Shown here one piece after another: positions 1-9,652 of a DNA stretch of 46,721 nt. Location of the stretch: assembly GCA_019637115.1 (NCBI GenBank), contig JAHBWH010000054.1, positions 1-46,721 on the forward strand, in the 5' to 3' direction. Every line of letters begins with the position of its first letter. Within the stretch, counting starts at the first letter, position 1. The position numbers and the translations under genes are program-made. The notes beneath the pieces are model-generated. The model was given only the letters and a program-made list of their open reading frames with translations, made no database searches and was not told the DNA's origin. This DNA is from Myxococcales bacterium. GTDB lineage: Bacteria; Myxococcota_A; Polyangia; Polyangiales; Houyiibacteriaceae.

Positions 1-1377
1 GCCCGCGCCGCCTCGCGCCGTGTCCCCGTGACCGGCTGCGCCGCCCGCGCGGCCCGCCCCCGGCTGACCTCCCTGCGCGCCGTCGCCGCCGTCCGCGCCG
101 TCACCGCCGCGGCCGAGCTCGATGGAGACGTCGACGAGCTGCACGCTCGCGCCCGGCGCGACCAGCACGCCGAACGAGCCGCCACCCGCGCCACCGCCAC
201 CGCCACCGGTCGCACCGCAGCCACCGGCGCCGCCGCCACCGCCGCTACCCCCAGAGCGCGGGTTCGTTCCGTCGAGGGCGCCGCCGCCGCCGCCGCCACC
301 ACCGCCGCCGCCACCACCACCACCGGCGCCGCCGTCACTGCCGTGACCAGGGACGTAGCGTCCGTCGGCGGCAATGGTCCCGACCTCCGGCCCGGCGGCG
401 CCGGGTGCCCCCGGGGTCCCCGGTGCGCCTGGCGCCCCGTCGCCCCCCTCCTCGGACGGGCGGGCGATCCCGCGATTCCGTCCGCCGCTCCCTCCGGCCG
501 CGCCTCCTGCACCAGGCCCGCCGTCCTGGCCCGAGAAGGATGTGAAGGTCGGGCGGCCGCCGTTTCCTCCCGGGCCCCCGGCCCGCCCGCACGGGCTCGT
601 CCCGCCAGCGCCGCCCGGCGCCGCCGAGCCCCCACCGCCGTCGGCGCCATCCGTCGCGTCCGATCCGTCCGCGCCGTCCTCGCCGTCGACCCCATCGACG
701 CCGTCGGCGCCGTTGCCGGCCCGCAGGCGCACCATCGCGAGCGTCGCCCGGGCGCCCGCGACACGCACGACGACGCTGCTCTCGCTCGGCGCGCCGCCGT
801 CGGCCGCGCGGATCGTCATCCCCTCCAGGCGGATGTCGCTCGTGCGGATCGCGACCGCCTCCGGCGCGTCGCTCTCGATCGAGGTCACGCACGTGGCCGG
901 GTCCCAGACGCCGAAGCCGGCGCACCAGCCGCCGCGGATCGCGACGGGGCGGTTGAGGACGAGCGACTCGTCGTAGGTCCCCTCGGCGACGCAGATCTCG
1001 ACGCCGCTCGGCGCGCGCGTGACCGCCTCCGTGAGCGTCCGGAGGGGGCTCGATTCTCCGCCGGACGCGGCGTCGTCGCCCGTTGGCGCGACGTGGAGAC
1101 GACACGGTCCCCCGTCGACGCCGGCGTCGCCGCCCGCGTCGCCGCCGTCGAGCCCAGGCTCGGCGTCGGGGATCTCGGTGGCGTCGGGAGGGTCGGTCGC
1201 TCCGTCGGCGTCCCTCGCGTCGGCGTCGCCCGTCGCGTCCACGCGGGCATCGAACGCTGCGTCGACCCTGCCGTCGACCCCGCCGTCGCTCACGTCCCCG
1301 CCGAGCCCCGACGGATCGACGGCGCACCCCGAAGCGAGGAGACAAACGGACAGCCACCGAGCAAGACGTGAGGGCAT
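1..1377 (-). CDS. Gly-rich beta-helix-like lipoprotein (3' end beyond window)
   Basis: The minus-strand frame is open from an ATG at 1377 to the first base of the window (459 codons, no stop), so the C-terminus is missing. The product starts with a lipoprotein signal ending LLASGC (Cys18), then an Asp/Gly/Ala-rich linker to about residue 90. A segment at about 90-215 resembles a DUF1565/right-handed beta-helix unit: it reads HVAPTGDDAASG, then SPLRTLTEAV, then an ICVAEGTYDE step. Residues about 220-445 are Gly/Ala/Asp-rich, with collagen-like and poly-Gly stretches. Such proteins are common in myxobacteria as outer-membrane or surface lipoproteins; the exact role is unknown. It is divergent from the sseB-like gene. 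A TACGAT hexamer lies 11 bases upstream. The Gly-rich part makes poly-Pro and Arg-rich shadow ORFs in other frames, which are not genes. Confidence 0.8.
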   Translation of the reverse strand, partial: MPSRLARWLSVCLLASGCAVDPSGLGGDVSDGGVDGRVDAAFDARVDATGDADARDADGATDPPDATEIPDAEPGLDGGDAGGDAGVDGGPCRLHVAPTGDDAASGGESSPLRTLTEAVTRAPSGVEICVAEGTYDESLVLNRPVAIRGGWCAGFGVWDPATCVTSIESDAPEAVAIRTSDIRLEGMTIRAADGGAPSESSVVVRVAGARATLAMVRLRAGNGADGVDGVDGEDGADGSDATDGADGGGGSAAPGGAGGTSPCGRAGGPGGNGGRPTFTSFSGQDGGPGAGGAAGGSGGRNRGIARPSEEGGDGAPGAPGTPGAPGAAGPEVGTIAADGRYVPGHGSDGGAGGGGGGGGGGGGGGGALDGTNPRSGGSGGGGGAGGCGATGGGGGGAGGGSFGVLVAPGASVQLVDVSIELGRGGDGADGGDGAQGGQPGAGRAGGAAGHGDTARGGAG

Positions 1378-1456
1378 GGGCAAGGCGCATCGTAGTCTGC
1401 CCGGAGGCCGCTGCGTACCCCAGCGCGAACGACGCTCAGCGCTCGCCGCCCCGAAT

Positions 1457-1487
1457 TTGCGCCTTTCGCCCCGAGCCACGATATCCT
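1457..1487 (+). promoter_or_regulatory. Possible promoter of the sseB-like gene
   Basis: TTGCGC at 1457-1462 and TATCCT at 1482-1487 are separated by 19 bases, and TATCCT ends 9 bases before the ATG at 1497. The spacer is longer than ideal, so the -35 is doubtful. The -10-like hexamer recurs in the same place before other genes in this window. Confidence 0.3.
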
Positions 1488-1496
1488 TCGTGCACG

Positions 1497-2543
1497 ATGC
1501 CCCACGACCGCGCGCTCGAAGCGTTCCGCCGTTTGCTCGCCGACGCGGCCGTCGGTGGGCAGGCGAAGGTGGACGCGCTCGTCGCGTTGTCTCAGCGCAC
1601 GGTCTTCGTGCCGACCTGGAGCGTCGGCGGCGACGACTTCCGCACGCTCGTCAGCAGCGAGAAGCAGCACGCCCTCCCGGTCTTCACCGACCACGCTGCC
1701 CTCCGCGACGCGGCCGGGCGCTTCGGCTGGCTGACCGTCAGCGGCGACGTGCCTCACAAGGAGATCGGCGCGCGTCAGGCGTTCCGGCACCTCTTCGCGA
1801 ACGAGATCGGCTTCCTCATCGTCGACATCGGCTCCGAGCACGCGCTCGAGTGCGAGCGCCCCGAGATCGAGCCGCTGCTCGCCACACGCGCGCGCAGCGA
1901 CTCCTCGGGCGGGCCGTTCGCCGCGGTCGGGCGTGTCAGCGAGACGATGCTCCAGGCGGTCCGCCCCTCGAGCTCGAGCGTCCGCCGCCCCTCGAGCTCG
2001 GGCACGCCTCGACCGGACGCCACCCCCGTCGTGGCGCCGCCTCCCGTCCTCTCGCGCGAGACGATCGAGCCTCGGCCGCCCTCGGGCTCCGCCGGGCGCC
2101 CGAGCGCGCCCGCTCGCCCCCCGAGCGCGACGTTCTCGCGCCCGTCGGTCGAGCCCCCCGCGGGGCTCACGGTCTCGACCGGCCCCGACGCGAAGCCGGC
2201 GGCGACGTTCGGCTCGGGCGGGCCGACGACGATCTCGGCGCTGCCCACGGAGCCCTCCGACGAGGTCTACGACGCGATCTCGAACGTCCTGCGCGGCTTC
2301 CCCGAGGTCGAGTGGGCGTCGCTCTGTCACGCCGCGCGCGGCCCCGTCGCTCCCGTACCGACGGTGGGGCTCCGCGTCGACTCGAGCTACCGCGCGCGCG
2401 TCGGTGAGATCGTCCAGGCCGTCCGCGTCGCCGCCGACGCGGCGGGCGCGAGCGTCGACGTGCTGCTCCTCGACGACCCCGCGCTCGTGCGCGCGGCGCG
2501 CGGAGAAGGCGTGGTCTTCTTCCCGTGGCGTCGCCGCGGCTGA
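1497..2543 (+). CDS. SseB-like protein
   Basis: 348 residues. The N-terminal part (about 1-130) resembles the SseB N-terminal domain: a beta-strand reading RTVFVPTW, then LPVFTDHAALRDA, the family's 'pvFts' strand. The last 100 residues resemble the SseB C-terminal domain, ending LVRAARGEGVVFFPW. The two are joined by a Ser/Pro-rich linker at about 128-240. SseB-family proteins are known from enhanced serine sensitivity in E. coli and from type III secretion contexts, but their biochemical role is unclear; no secretion genes are nearby. I chose ATG 1497 because the homology starts just after it, although the frame stays open to 1083. It is convergent with the hydrolase gene, 8 bases apart. 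Confidence 0.75.
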   Translation: MPHDRALEAFRRLLADAAVGGQAKVDALVALSQRTVFVPTWSVGGDDFRTLVSSEKQHALPVFTDHAALRDAAGRFGWLTVSGDVPHKEIGARQAFRHLFANEIGFLIVDIGSEHALECERPEIEPLLATRARSDSSGGPFAAVGRVSETMLQAVRPSSSSVRRPSSSGTPRPDATPVVAPPPVLSRETIEPRPPSGSAGRPSAPARPPSATFSRPSVEPPAGLTVSTGPDAKPAATFGSGGPTTISALPTEPSDEVYDAISNVLRGFPEVEWASLCHAARGPVAPVPTVGLRVDSSYRARVGEIVQAVRVAADAAGASVDVLLLDDPALVRAARGEGVVFFPWRRRG

Positions 2544-2551
2544 CGCTCGCG

Positions 2552-3355
2552 TCAGCCGCTCATCGCGAGCAGGGCGGCGAGGCGATCGGGCTCTTCGACG
2601 TGCAGCCAGTGGCCGGCGTCCTCGAAGACCTCGAGCCGCACGGGCGCGTGCTCCTCGGCGAGCGCGGCGAGGCGCGCGCGGTCGCCGTCGTCGAGGACGC
2701 CGCTCCGGCCGCCCACGACGAGGCAGGTCCGCGAAGACGCGCGCGGCACCGCGTCCCAGAGATCGCGCGCGAAGTAGTCGTCGAGGAGCGCCTCGATCGC
2801 ATCGAGGTCGACCGGGTAGCGCCAGCCCTCGCCCGCGCGCTGGAGGCTCGTCGCGAGCCAGCGCGCCAACATCTCCGAGAACCCGCGCTCGCGGATCGCC
2901 TCGACGAAGCCCTCGCGATCCTCGTGCTCGCGCGGGACCTCGCGCAGCATGGCCAAGACCGCGAGCACGTCCTCGGAGCCCCGGCGGTCCGGCCGGGCCG
3001 AGGGCGTGCTGTCGATCACCCAGAGCTCGTCGAGCGGGTGCGCGTCCGCGTACGCGAGGGCGACCTTGCCACCGAAGCTATGCCCGACGATCCCCGCGAT
3101 CGGGACGTCGAGCGGGAGCGCCGCGAGATCGTCGACGCACGCCGGGAGATCGTGCGGAGGGCGCGCGTCCAGGGAGTCACCGTGAAGCCGGAGATCGACG
3201 AGCGCGGCTGCCCAATCGGGGCGCGCGGCCACGAAGCGCCGCGCGTGGCTGCGCCAGTTCGAGCCCCGTCCGAGGATCCCGTGCAGGAAGAGCATCGTGC
3301 GCTCGGGGCGCGCGTCGCGGGCCTTGAGGACTTCGTGGGCGAGCGTGGCGGGCAT
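2552..3355 (-). CDS. alpha/beta-fold hydrolase
   Basis: 267 residues from ATG 3355 (an in-frame start at 3379 would add 8). It has the classic alpha/beta hydrolase layout: LFLHGILGRGSNW for the oxyanion turn, the nucleophile elbow GHSFGG with Ser93, an acidic position in the VLDDGDRAR stretch, and catalytic His249 in DAGHWLHVEEPD. The overall pattern matches the YbfF/esterase-like branch of small soluble hydrolases; substrate unknown. No signal peptide is visible, so it is probably cytoplasmic. A TATGTG element lies 8 bases upstream of the start. Confidence 0.85.
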   Translation of the reverse strand: MPATLAHEVLKARDARPERTMLFLHGILGRGSNWRSHARRFVAARPDWAAALVDLRLHGDSLDARPPHDLPACVDDLAALPLDVPIAGIVGHSFGGKVALAYADAHPLDELWVIDSTPSARPDRRGSEDVLAVLAMLREVPREHEDREGFVEAIRERGFSEMLARWLATSLQRAGEGWRYPVDLDAIEALLDDYFARDLWDAVPRASSRTCLVVGGRSGVLDDGDRARLAALAEEHAPVRLEVFEDAGHWLHVEEPDRLAALLAMSG

Positions 3356-3370
3356 GCCCGCAGCACATAG

Positions 3371-5125
<1,755 letters not shown>

Positions 5126-5198
5126 CCCACCCGTTGCCCGTGCGGCACGACGGCGTCACACTCGCGACACGCATCTCTCCCACGATGCGGCACATCTC

Positions 5199-5894
5199 AT
5201 GGGCTCACGGATCCTCGTCGTCGAAGACGAAAGCGACCTCGCAGAGCTCGTCGCTTTCAACCTGAAGCAGGCCGGCCACGTCGTCACGACGGCGGGCACC
5301 GGCGCGACGGCCCTCGCCGAGATCCGGCGGCAGCGGCCGGACCTCATCGTGCTCGACGTGATGCTGCCGGACATCACGGGGCTCGAGGTCTGCCGGCGGC
5401 TGCGGCGCGACGAGGGCACGGCGCGCATCCCCGTCGTGATGCTGACGGCGAAGGGCGAAGAGGTCGACCGCGTCGTCGGCTTCGAGGTCGGCGCGGACGA
5501 CTACGTCACCAAGCCCTTCTCCCCGCGCGAGCTGCTCTTGCGCGTCGAGGCCATCCTCCGCCGGCTGGGCACCACGGAGGAGGAAGGCCCGCAGACCTTC
5601 ACCGTCGGCTCGCTCGTGCTCGACATCGCGGGGCACCGCGTGACGGTCGAGGGCGAAGAGATCGGGCTGACCGCGCTCGAGTTCCGCCTCTTGCTCGACC
5701 TCGCGAAGCGGCGCGGCCGCGTCCAATCCCGCAACGCGCTCCTCGAGCGCGTCTGGGGTTACGCGCCCGGCATCGAGACGCGGACGGTCGACACCCACGT
5801 CAAACGCCTCCGCGAGAAGCTCGGCGCCGCGTCGGACTACATCGAGACCGTCCGCGGCGTCGGCTACCGGATCCGCTCCGACGTCCCCTCCTGA
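5199..5894 (+). CDS. phoB: PhoB-family response regulator
   Basis: 231 residues. Receiver domain at 1-120: acidic pocket VVEDE, phospho-acceptor Asp53 in LIVLDVMLPD, the switch threonine in VVMLTAKGEE and the lysine in DDYVTKPFSP. An OmpR/PhoB winged-helix DNA-binding domain occupies about 132-228 and ends RTVDTHVKRLREKLG then YIETVRGVGYRI. I chose ATG 5199 because the receiver fold begins at once (GSRILVVEDE); the frame is open back to 5103 but that part is not family-like. It lies 73 bases after argG and 37 bases before its kinase. The phosphate assignment is by overall similarity only, as no pst or phoU genes are present. Confidence 0.88.
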   Translation: MGSRILVVEDESDLAELVAFNLKQAGHVVTTAGTGATALAEIRRQRPDLIVLDVMLPDITGLEVCRRLRRDEGTARIPVVMLTAKGEEVDRVVGFEVGADDYVTKPFSPRELLLRVEAILRRLGTTEEEGPQTFTVGSLVLDIAGHRVTVEGEEIGLTALEFRLLLDLAKRRGRVQSRNALLERVWGYAPGIETRTVDTHVKRLREKLGAASDYIETVRGVGYRIRSDVPS

Positions 5895-5931
5895 CGTCCC
5901 CGCCTGACGGCGCCTCGGCGCGACGGCGCTC

Positions 5932-7770
5932 ATGTCACCGGCTGGACGCTTGCTCCGCGCCCCCTCTGCGCCGCACGCTGAGCCCGTCGTGGCCGCCCCG
6001 ACCCCCAGCACGCCCGCTTCGCCGCCCGCCGACCGCCCGAGCCTGGTCCGTGGGCTCACCCGCACGCGGCCGCACGGGGGCCTGCGGCGCAACCTCGTCG
6101 GCACGGTCGTCACGGCGATCGGCACGCTGATCTTCGCCCTGCTCCTGCTCGAGGACCCCCTCGTGGAGCATCGCGTGGCCCAGCTCGCGCAAGAGACCAT
6201 CGGGGACGCGATGGGGGTCGCCCTCGAGCGCCTCGACCAAGGGCTCGCGCCGGACGTCGTCGCGGACCTCGTCGGCGCGGAGACCCACACGCGCATCACC
6301 ATCCTCGGCGCCGAGGGTGTCGTGGTCGGCGACAGCGGGCTCGACGGCGACGCGCTCGCGACGGCGACCGGCCTCGTGCACGAGGAGGCCTACGCGGCCT
6401 TCCTCGCGGGTCGCCGCCGCGCCTCGCGCAGCAACGGCGTGCACGTCGCCTTCGAGCGCCACGGCGACCTCGTCGTGCAGGTGGTCCGCTCGACCGCGCT
6501 CTCCGATCGGGTGCACGAGACGGTGCGCGAGCTGCTCGTCATCGGCGGTCTGATGGCGGCGCTCGTCGCGATCTTCCTCACGCTCGTGCTCGGGCGAACG
6601 CTCATCGAGCCGGCGAAAGAGCTGACCCAGGTCGCCGACGCCCTCGCCGCGGGCGACCTCAGCGCCCGCTCGCGCAGCGAGCGCGACGACGAGCTCGGCG
6701 CCATCGGGCGCGCGCTCGATCGCATGGCCGACCAGCTCGCCGATCGCATCGAGAACCTGCACGCCGAGCAAGACCGGCTCCGCACGGTGCTCAACTCGAT
6801 GGTCGAGGCCGTCTTCGTGACCGACAGCCTCGGCCGCATCATCGCGACCAACCAGGCGCTCGACAGGCTCCTCGGCGCCGACGTCCTCGGCCTGACGGCG
6901 ATGGAGGCGCTCAAGAGCCCCGAGCTGCACGACGCCGTGCGCACGGCGCGCAAGGGCGAGCCCTGCCACGTCGAGCTCGAGATCCGTCTCGGCGACCTCT
7001 ACTCCTTCAGCGCCCACGTAGCGCCGCTGCAAGCCGGCGCGGGCGTCGTCGCCGTACTCCACGACGTCAGCAAGCTCCGCGAGACGGATCGGCTGCGCCG
7101 CGACTTCGTCGCGAACGCGAGCCACGAGCTACGCACGCCGCTGACCGCGATCCGCGGCTTCGCGGAGACCCTGCGCGACGGCGCGCTCGAGGACCCGGAC
7201 GCGGCCCGCCGCTTCCTCGACGTGATCTTGCGGCACACGCTGCGCCTGCAGGCGCTGGTGGCCGACCTCACGGCGCTCTCGCGCGCCGAGTCGCCGGACC
7301 AGCACCTCGAGCTCGAGGACGTCGACGTCGGCCGGGCCGCGATGGAGGTCGTCCGCGGCCTCTCGTCCAAGGCCGAGCAGCGGCGCGTGCAGCTCGTCTT
7401 CGAGCCCCCACCCGCGACGCTCGTCGTCCACGCGAACGAGCGCGGCCTCGATCAGGTGCTCATCAACCTGGTCGACAACGCGATCAAGTACACGCCCGAG
7501 GGCACGAGCGTCCGCGTCCGCGTACGCGACGTCGACGACCACGTCCGGCTCGACATCAACAACCCCGGACCGCCCATCGCCCCGCAGCACCTCGAGCGCG
7601 TCTTCGAGCGCTTCTATCGCATCGACGAGGGCCGCTCTCGCGACGTCGGCGGCACGGGCCTCGGGCTGTCGATCGTCAAGCACCTCTGCGCGCAGATGGG
7701 CGCAGAGGTGAAGGTCCAGAGCAACGACGCCGACGGAACCACCTTCTCGGTCCTCTTCCCCACCCCGTAG
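5932..7770 (+). CDS. phoR: PhoR-type sensor histidine kinase
   Basis: 612 residues. Order of parts: a Pro/Ala-rich N-terminus, a membrane helix at about 54-72, an extracytoplasmic sensor segment of about 125 residues, a second helix at about 200-221, a HAMP linker (about 222-275), a PAS domain (about 285-385), HisKA with the phospho-accepting His398 in NASHELRTPLT, and a HATPase domain with N-box LVDNAIKYTPEG and G-boxes DVGGTGLGLSIVKH. This is the PhoR/WalK-like architecture with a long extracytoplasmic domain. It is the evident partner of the adjacent response regulator. The signal sensed cannot be told from sequence. ftsH follows after 34 bases, with its own -10-like element. Confidence 0.9.
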   Translation: MSPAGRLLRAPSAPHAEPVVAAPTPSTPASPPADRPSLVRGLTRTRPHGGLRRNLVGTVVTAIGTLIFALLLLEDPLVEHRVAQLAQETIGDAMGVALERLDQGLAPDVVADLVGAETHTRITILGAEGVVVGDSGLDGDALATATGLVHEEAYAAFLAGRRRASRSNGVHVAFERHGDLVVQVVRSTALSDRVHETVRELLVIGGLMAALVAIFLTLVLGRTLIEPAKELTQVADALAAGDLSARSRSERDDELGAIGRALDRMADQLADRIENLHAEQDRLRTVLNSMVEAVFVTDSLGRIIATNQALDRLLGADVLGLTAMEALKSPELHDAVRTARKGEPCHVELEIRLGDLYSFSAHVAPLQAGAGVVAVLHDVSKLRETDRLRRDFVANASHELRTPLTAIRGFAETLRDGALEDPDAARRFLDVILRHTLRLQALVADLTALSRAESPDQHLELEDVDVGRAAMEVVRGLSSKAEQRRVQLVFEPPPATLVVHANERGLDQVLINLVDNAIKYTPEGTSVRVRVRDVDDHVRLDINNPGPPIAPQHLERVFERFYRIDEGRSRDVGGTGLGLSIVKHLCAQMGAEVKVQSNDADGTTFSVLFPTP

Positions 7771-7804
7771 CGCGCGCGACGAGGGTACGTGCTACACCCG
7801 GAGC

Positions 7805-9634
7805 GTGCCCAAGATCCCCCGGTGGTGGTGGATTCTGCCGCTCGTCCTGATCGCGCTCTTCGCGTCCCTGCAGCTCCAAGGGACGGGCCGTGAGATGCGC
7901 TACGACGAGCTGCTCGCGAAGGTACGCGCGGGCGAGGTGCGCTCGGTCGTCCTCGACGGGCAGACCGTCCGGGGGGAGCTGCGGGTCGACGGCGAGAGCG
8001 ACGACGCCGCGCGCCCCGCGCGCCCTTCGGAGCGCCACCAGACCACGTTCACGACCGCGCGGCCCGTCGACGACGACCGCCTCGTGCCACTCCTCGAGGA
8101 GCACGGCGTGCGCATCCGCGTCATCCCCAAGAGCGACGGCTCGTGGATGACCTGGATCTGGCTGCTCCTGCCGCTCCTGCTCCTGCTCAGCCTCTTCGCG
8201 CGGATGCAGGCGGGCGCGGGGGGCGCGCCGGGCGCGATGGCCTTCGGCAAGTCGAAGGGGAAGATCTTCACGCAGCGCGACATCAGCGTGAACTTCGACG
8301 ACGTCGCGGGGGTCGACGAGGCGAAGGCCGAGCTACGCGAGGTCATCGACTTCTTGAAGAACCCCGACAAATACCGGGCGCTCGGCGCGCGCATCCCCAA
8401 GGGGATCTTGCTCGTCGGCCCGCCCGGCACGGGCAAGACCTTGCTCGCGCGCGCGGTCGCCGGCGAGGCGCGGGTGCCCTTCATCTCGATCAGCGGCTCG
8501 GAGTTCGTCGAGATGTTCGTGGGCGTGGGCGCCGCCCGCGTGCGCGACCTCTTCGAGCAGGCGACCCAGACCGCCCCCGCGATCGTCTTCATCGACGAGC
8601 TCGACGCGCTCGGCCGCGCGCGCGGCCCCGGCAACATGCCGGGCAGCAACGAGGAGCGCGAGCAGACGCTCAACCAGCTCCTCGTCGAGCTCGACGGCTT
8701 CGAGCCGCTCGGCGAGGGCCGCGGCGTCGTCGTCATCCTGGCCGCCACCAACCGCCCCGAGGTGCTCGACCCCGCGCTCCTGCGCGCGGGCCGCTTCGAC
8801 CGCCAGGTCGTGGTCGACCGGCCCGACCGCATCGGGCGGCGGATGATCCTCGGCGTGCACACCCGCAAGGTCCCGCTCGATCCGAGCGTCGACCTCGAGG
8901 TGGTCGCCCAGCGCACGCCCGGCTTCGCCGGCGCCGACCTCGCCAACCTCGTCAACGAGGCTGCGCTCCGGGCCGCGCGCGAGGGGCGCGACGTGGTGAT
9001 CATGGACGACTTCAGCCACGCGCAGGACCGCGTGCTCGCGGGGCTCGAGCAGCGCTCGAAGCTCATCGACGAGGAGGAGCGCAAGCGCGTCGCCTACCAC
9101 GAGTGCGGCCACGCGCTCGCCGCGCGCTTCGGGGGCAGCGGCACCAAGGTCCACAAGGTCAGCATCGTCCCGCGCTCGGTCGGCGCGCTCGGCTTCACGA
9201 TGCAGCTCCCCGAGCGCGAGCGGCGCCTGTTCACGCGCTCGCAGCTCGAGGCGCAGATGGTCGCGCTCGTCGGTGGCCGCGCGGCGGAAGAGCTCGTCTT
9301 CGGCGAGGCCTCGACGGGCGCCGCGGACGACCTCCGCAAGGTCACCGACCTCGCCCGCGCGATGGTCCTCGAGCACGGCCTCTCCGAGGCGGTCGGCCCC
9401 GTGTCCATCGAGCGCCGGACGACCTACCTCGGAGGGCTCGGCGGCGGCGTCGAGGTCGGCGGGAAGACGGCCGACCTCGCCGACGCCGAGGTGCGACGCC
9501 TCGTCGACGAGGCGCTGCGGCGGGCTCGGAACATCCTCGAGACGCACCGCGAGCGCCTCGAACGGATGGTCGAGGTGCTCCTCGAGACCGAGGTCCTCGA
9601 GGGCGACGCGCTCGACGAGTTCCTGCAGGCCTGA
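7805..9634 (+). CDS. ftsH: ATP-dependent zinc metalloprotease FtsH
   Basis: 609 residues from GTG 7805. It is an inner-membrane AAA+ protease that extracts and degrades membrane and short-lived cytosolic proteins. Two membrane helices (about 7-25 and 118-136) flank a periplasmic segment of roughly 90 residues. The AAA module has Walker A GPPGTGKT (about 205-212), Walker [12 protein letters not shown] and the arginine-finger region [15 protein letters not shown]. The peptidase domain has the zinc motif HECGH (about 432) and the downstream acidic ligand region STGAADDL (about 504). The C-terminal tail is shorter than in E. coli (644 residues). TACACC ends 6 bases before the GTG and there is no clear Shine-Dalgarno. 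Confidence 0.95.
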   Translation: MPKIPRWWWILPLVLIALFASLQLQGTGREMRYDELLAKVRAGEVRSVVLDGQTVRGELRVDGESDDAARPARPSERHQTTFTTARPVDDDRLVPLLEEHGVRIRVIPKSDGSWMTWIWLLLPLLLLLSLFARMQAGAGGAPGAMAFGKSKGKIFTQRDISVNFDDVAGVDEAKAELREVIDFLKNPDKYRALGARIPKGILLVGPPGTGKTLLARAVAGEARVPFISISGSEFVEMFVGVGAARVRDLFEQATQTAPAIVFIDELDALGRARGPGNMPGSNEEREQTLNQLLVELDGFEPLGEGRGVVVILAATNRPEVLDPALLRAGRFDRQVVVDRPDRIGRRMILGVHTRKVPLDPSVDLEVVAQRTPGFAGADLANLVNEAALRAAREGRDVVIMDDFSHAQDRVLAGLEQRSKLIDEEERKRVAYHECGHALAARFGGSGTKVHKVSIVPRSVGALGFTMQLPERERRLFTRSQLEAQMVALVGGRAAEELVFGEASTGAADDLRKVTDLARAMVLEHGLSEAVGPVSIERRTTYLGGLGGGVEVGGKTADLADAEVRRLVDEALRRARNILETHRERLERMVEVLLETEVLEGDALDEFLQA

Positions 9635-9637
9635 GGG

Positions 9638-9652
9638 CAGTACTCAGTACTG
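9638..9652. repeat. 15-bp near-perfect palindrome at a convergent junction
   Basis: CAGTACT and AGTACTG are inverted repeats around one central base. The element begins 3 bases after the ftsH stop and contains the stop codon of the lipoxygenase-like gene from the other strand. It could form a small bidirectional hairpin, but it has no T-tract and a 1-base loop, so it is not a typical terminator. Confidence 0.35.

Noticed and set aside
122-346. Plus-strand 74-residue poly-Pro ORF
   Set aside because: It is the antisense of the poly-Gly part of the minus-strand lipoprotein; no homology or ribosome-binding site.
335-1390. Minus-strand Arg-rich 351-residue ORF
   Set aside because: A shifted frame of the Gly-rich lipoprotein gene. 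The true frame starts at ATG 1377, gives a clean lipoprotein signal and stays open to the edge.
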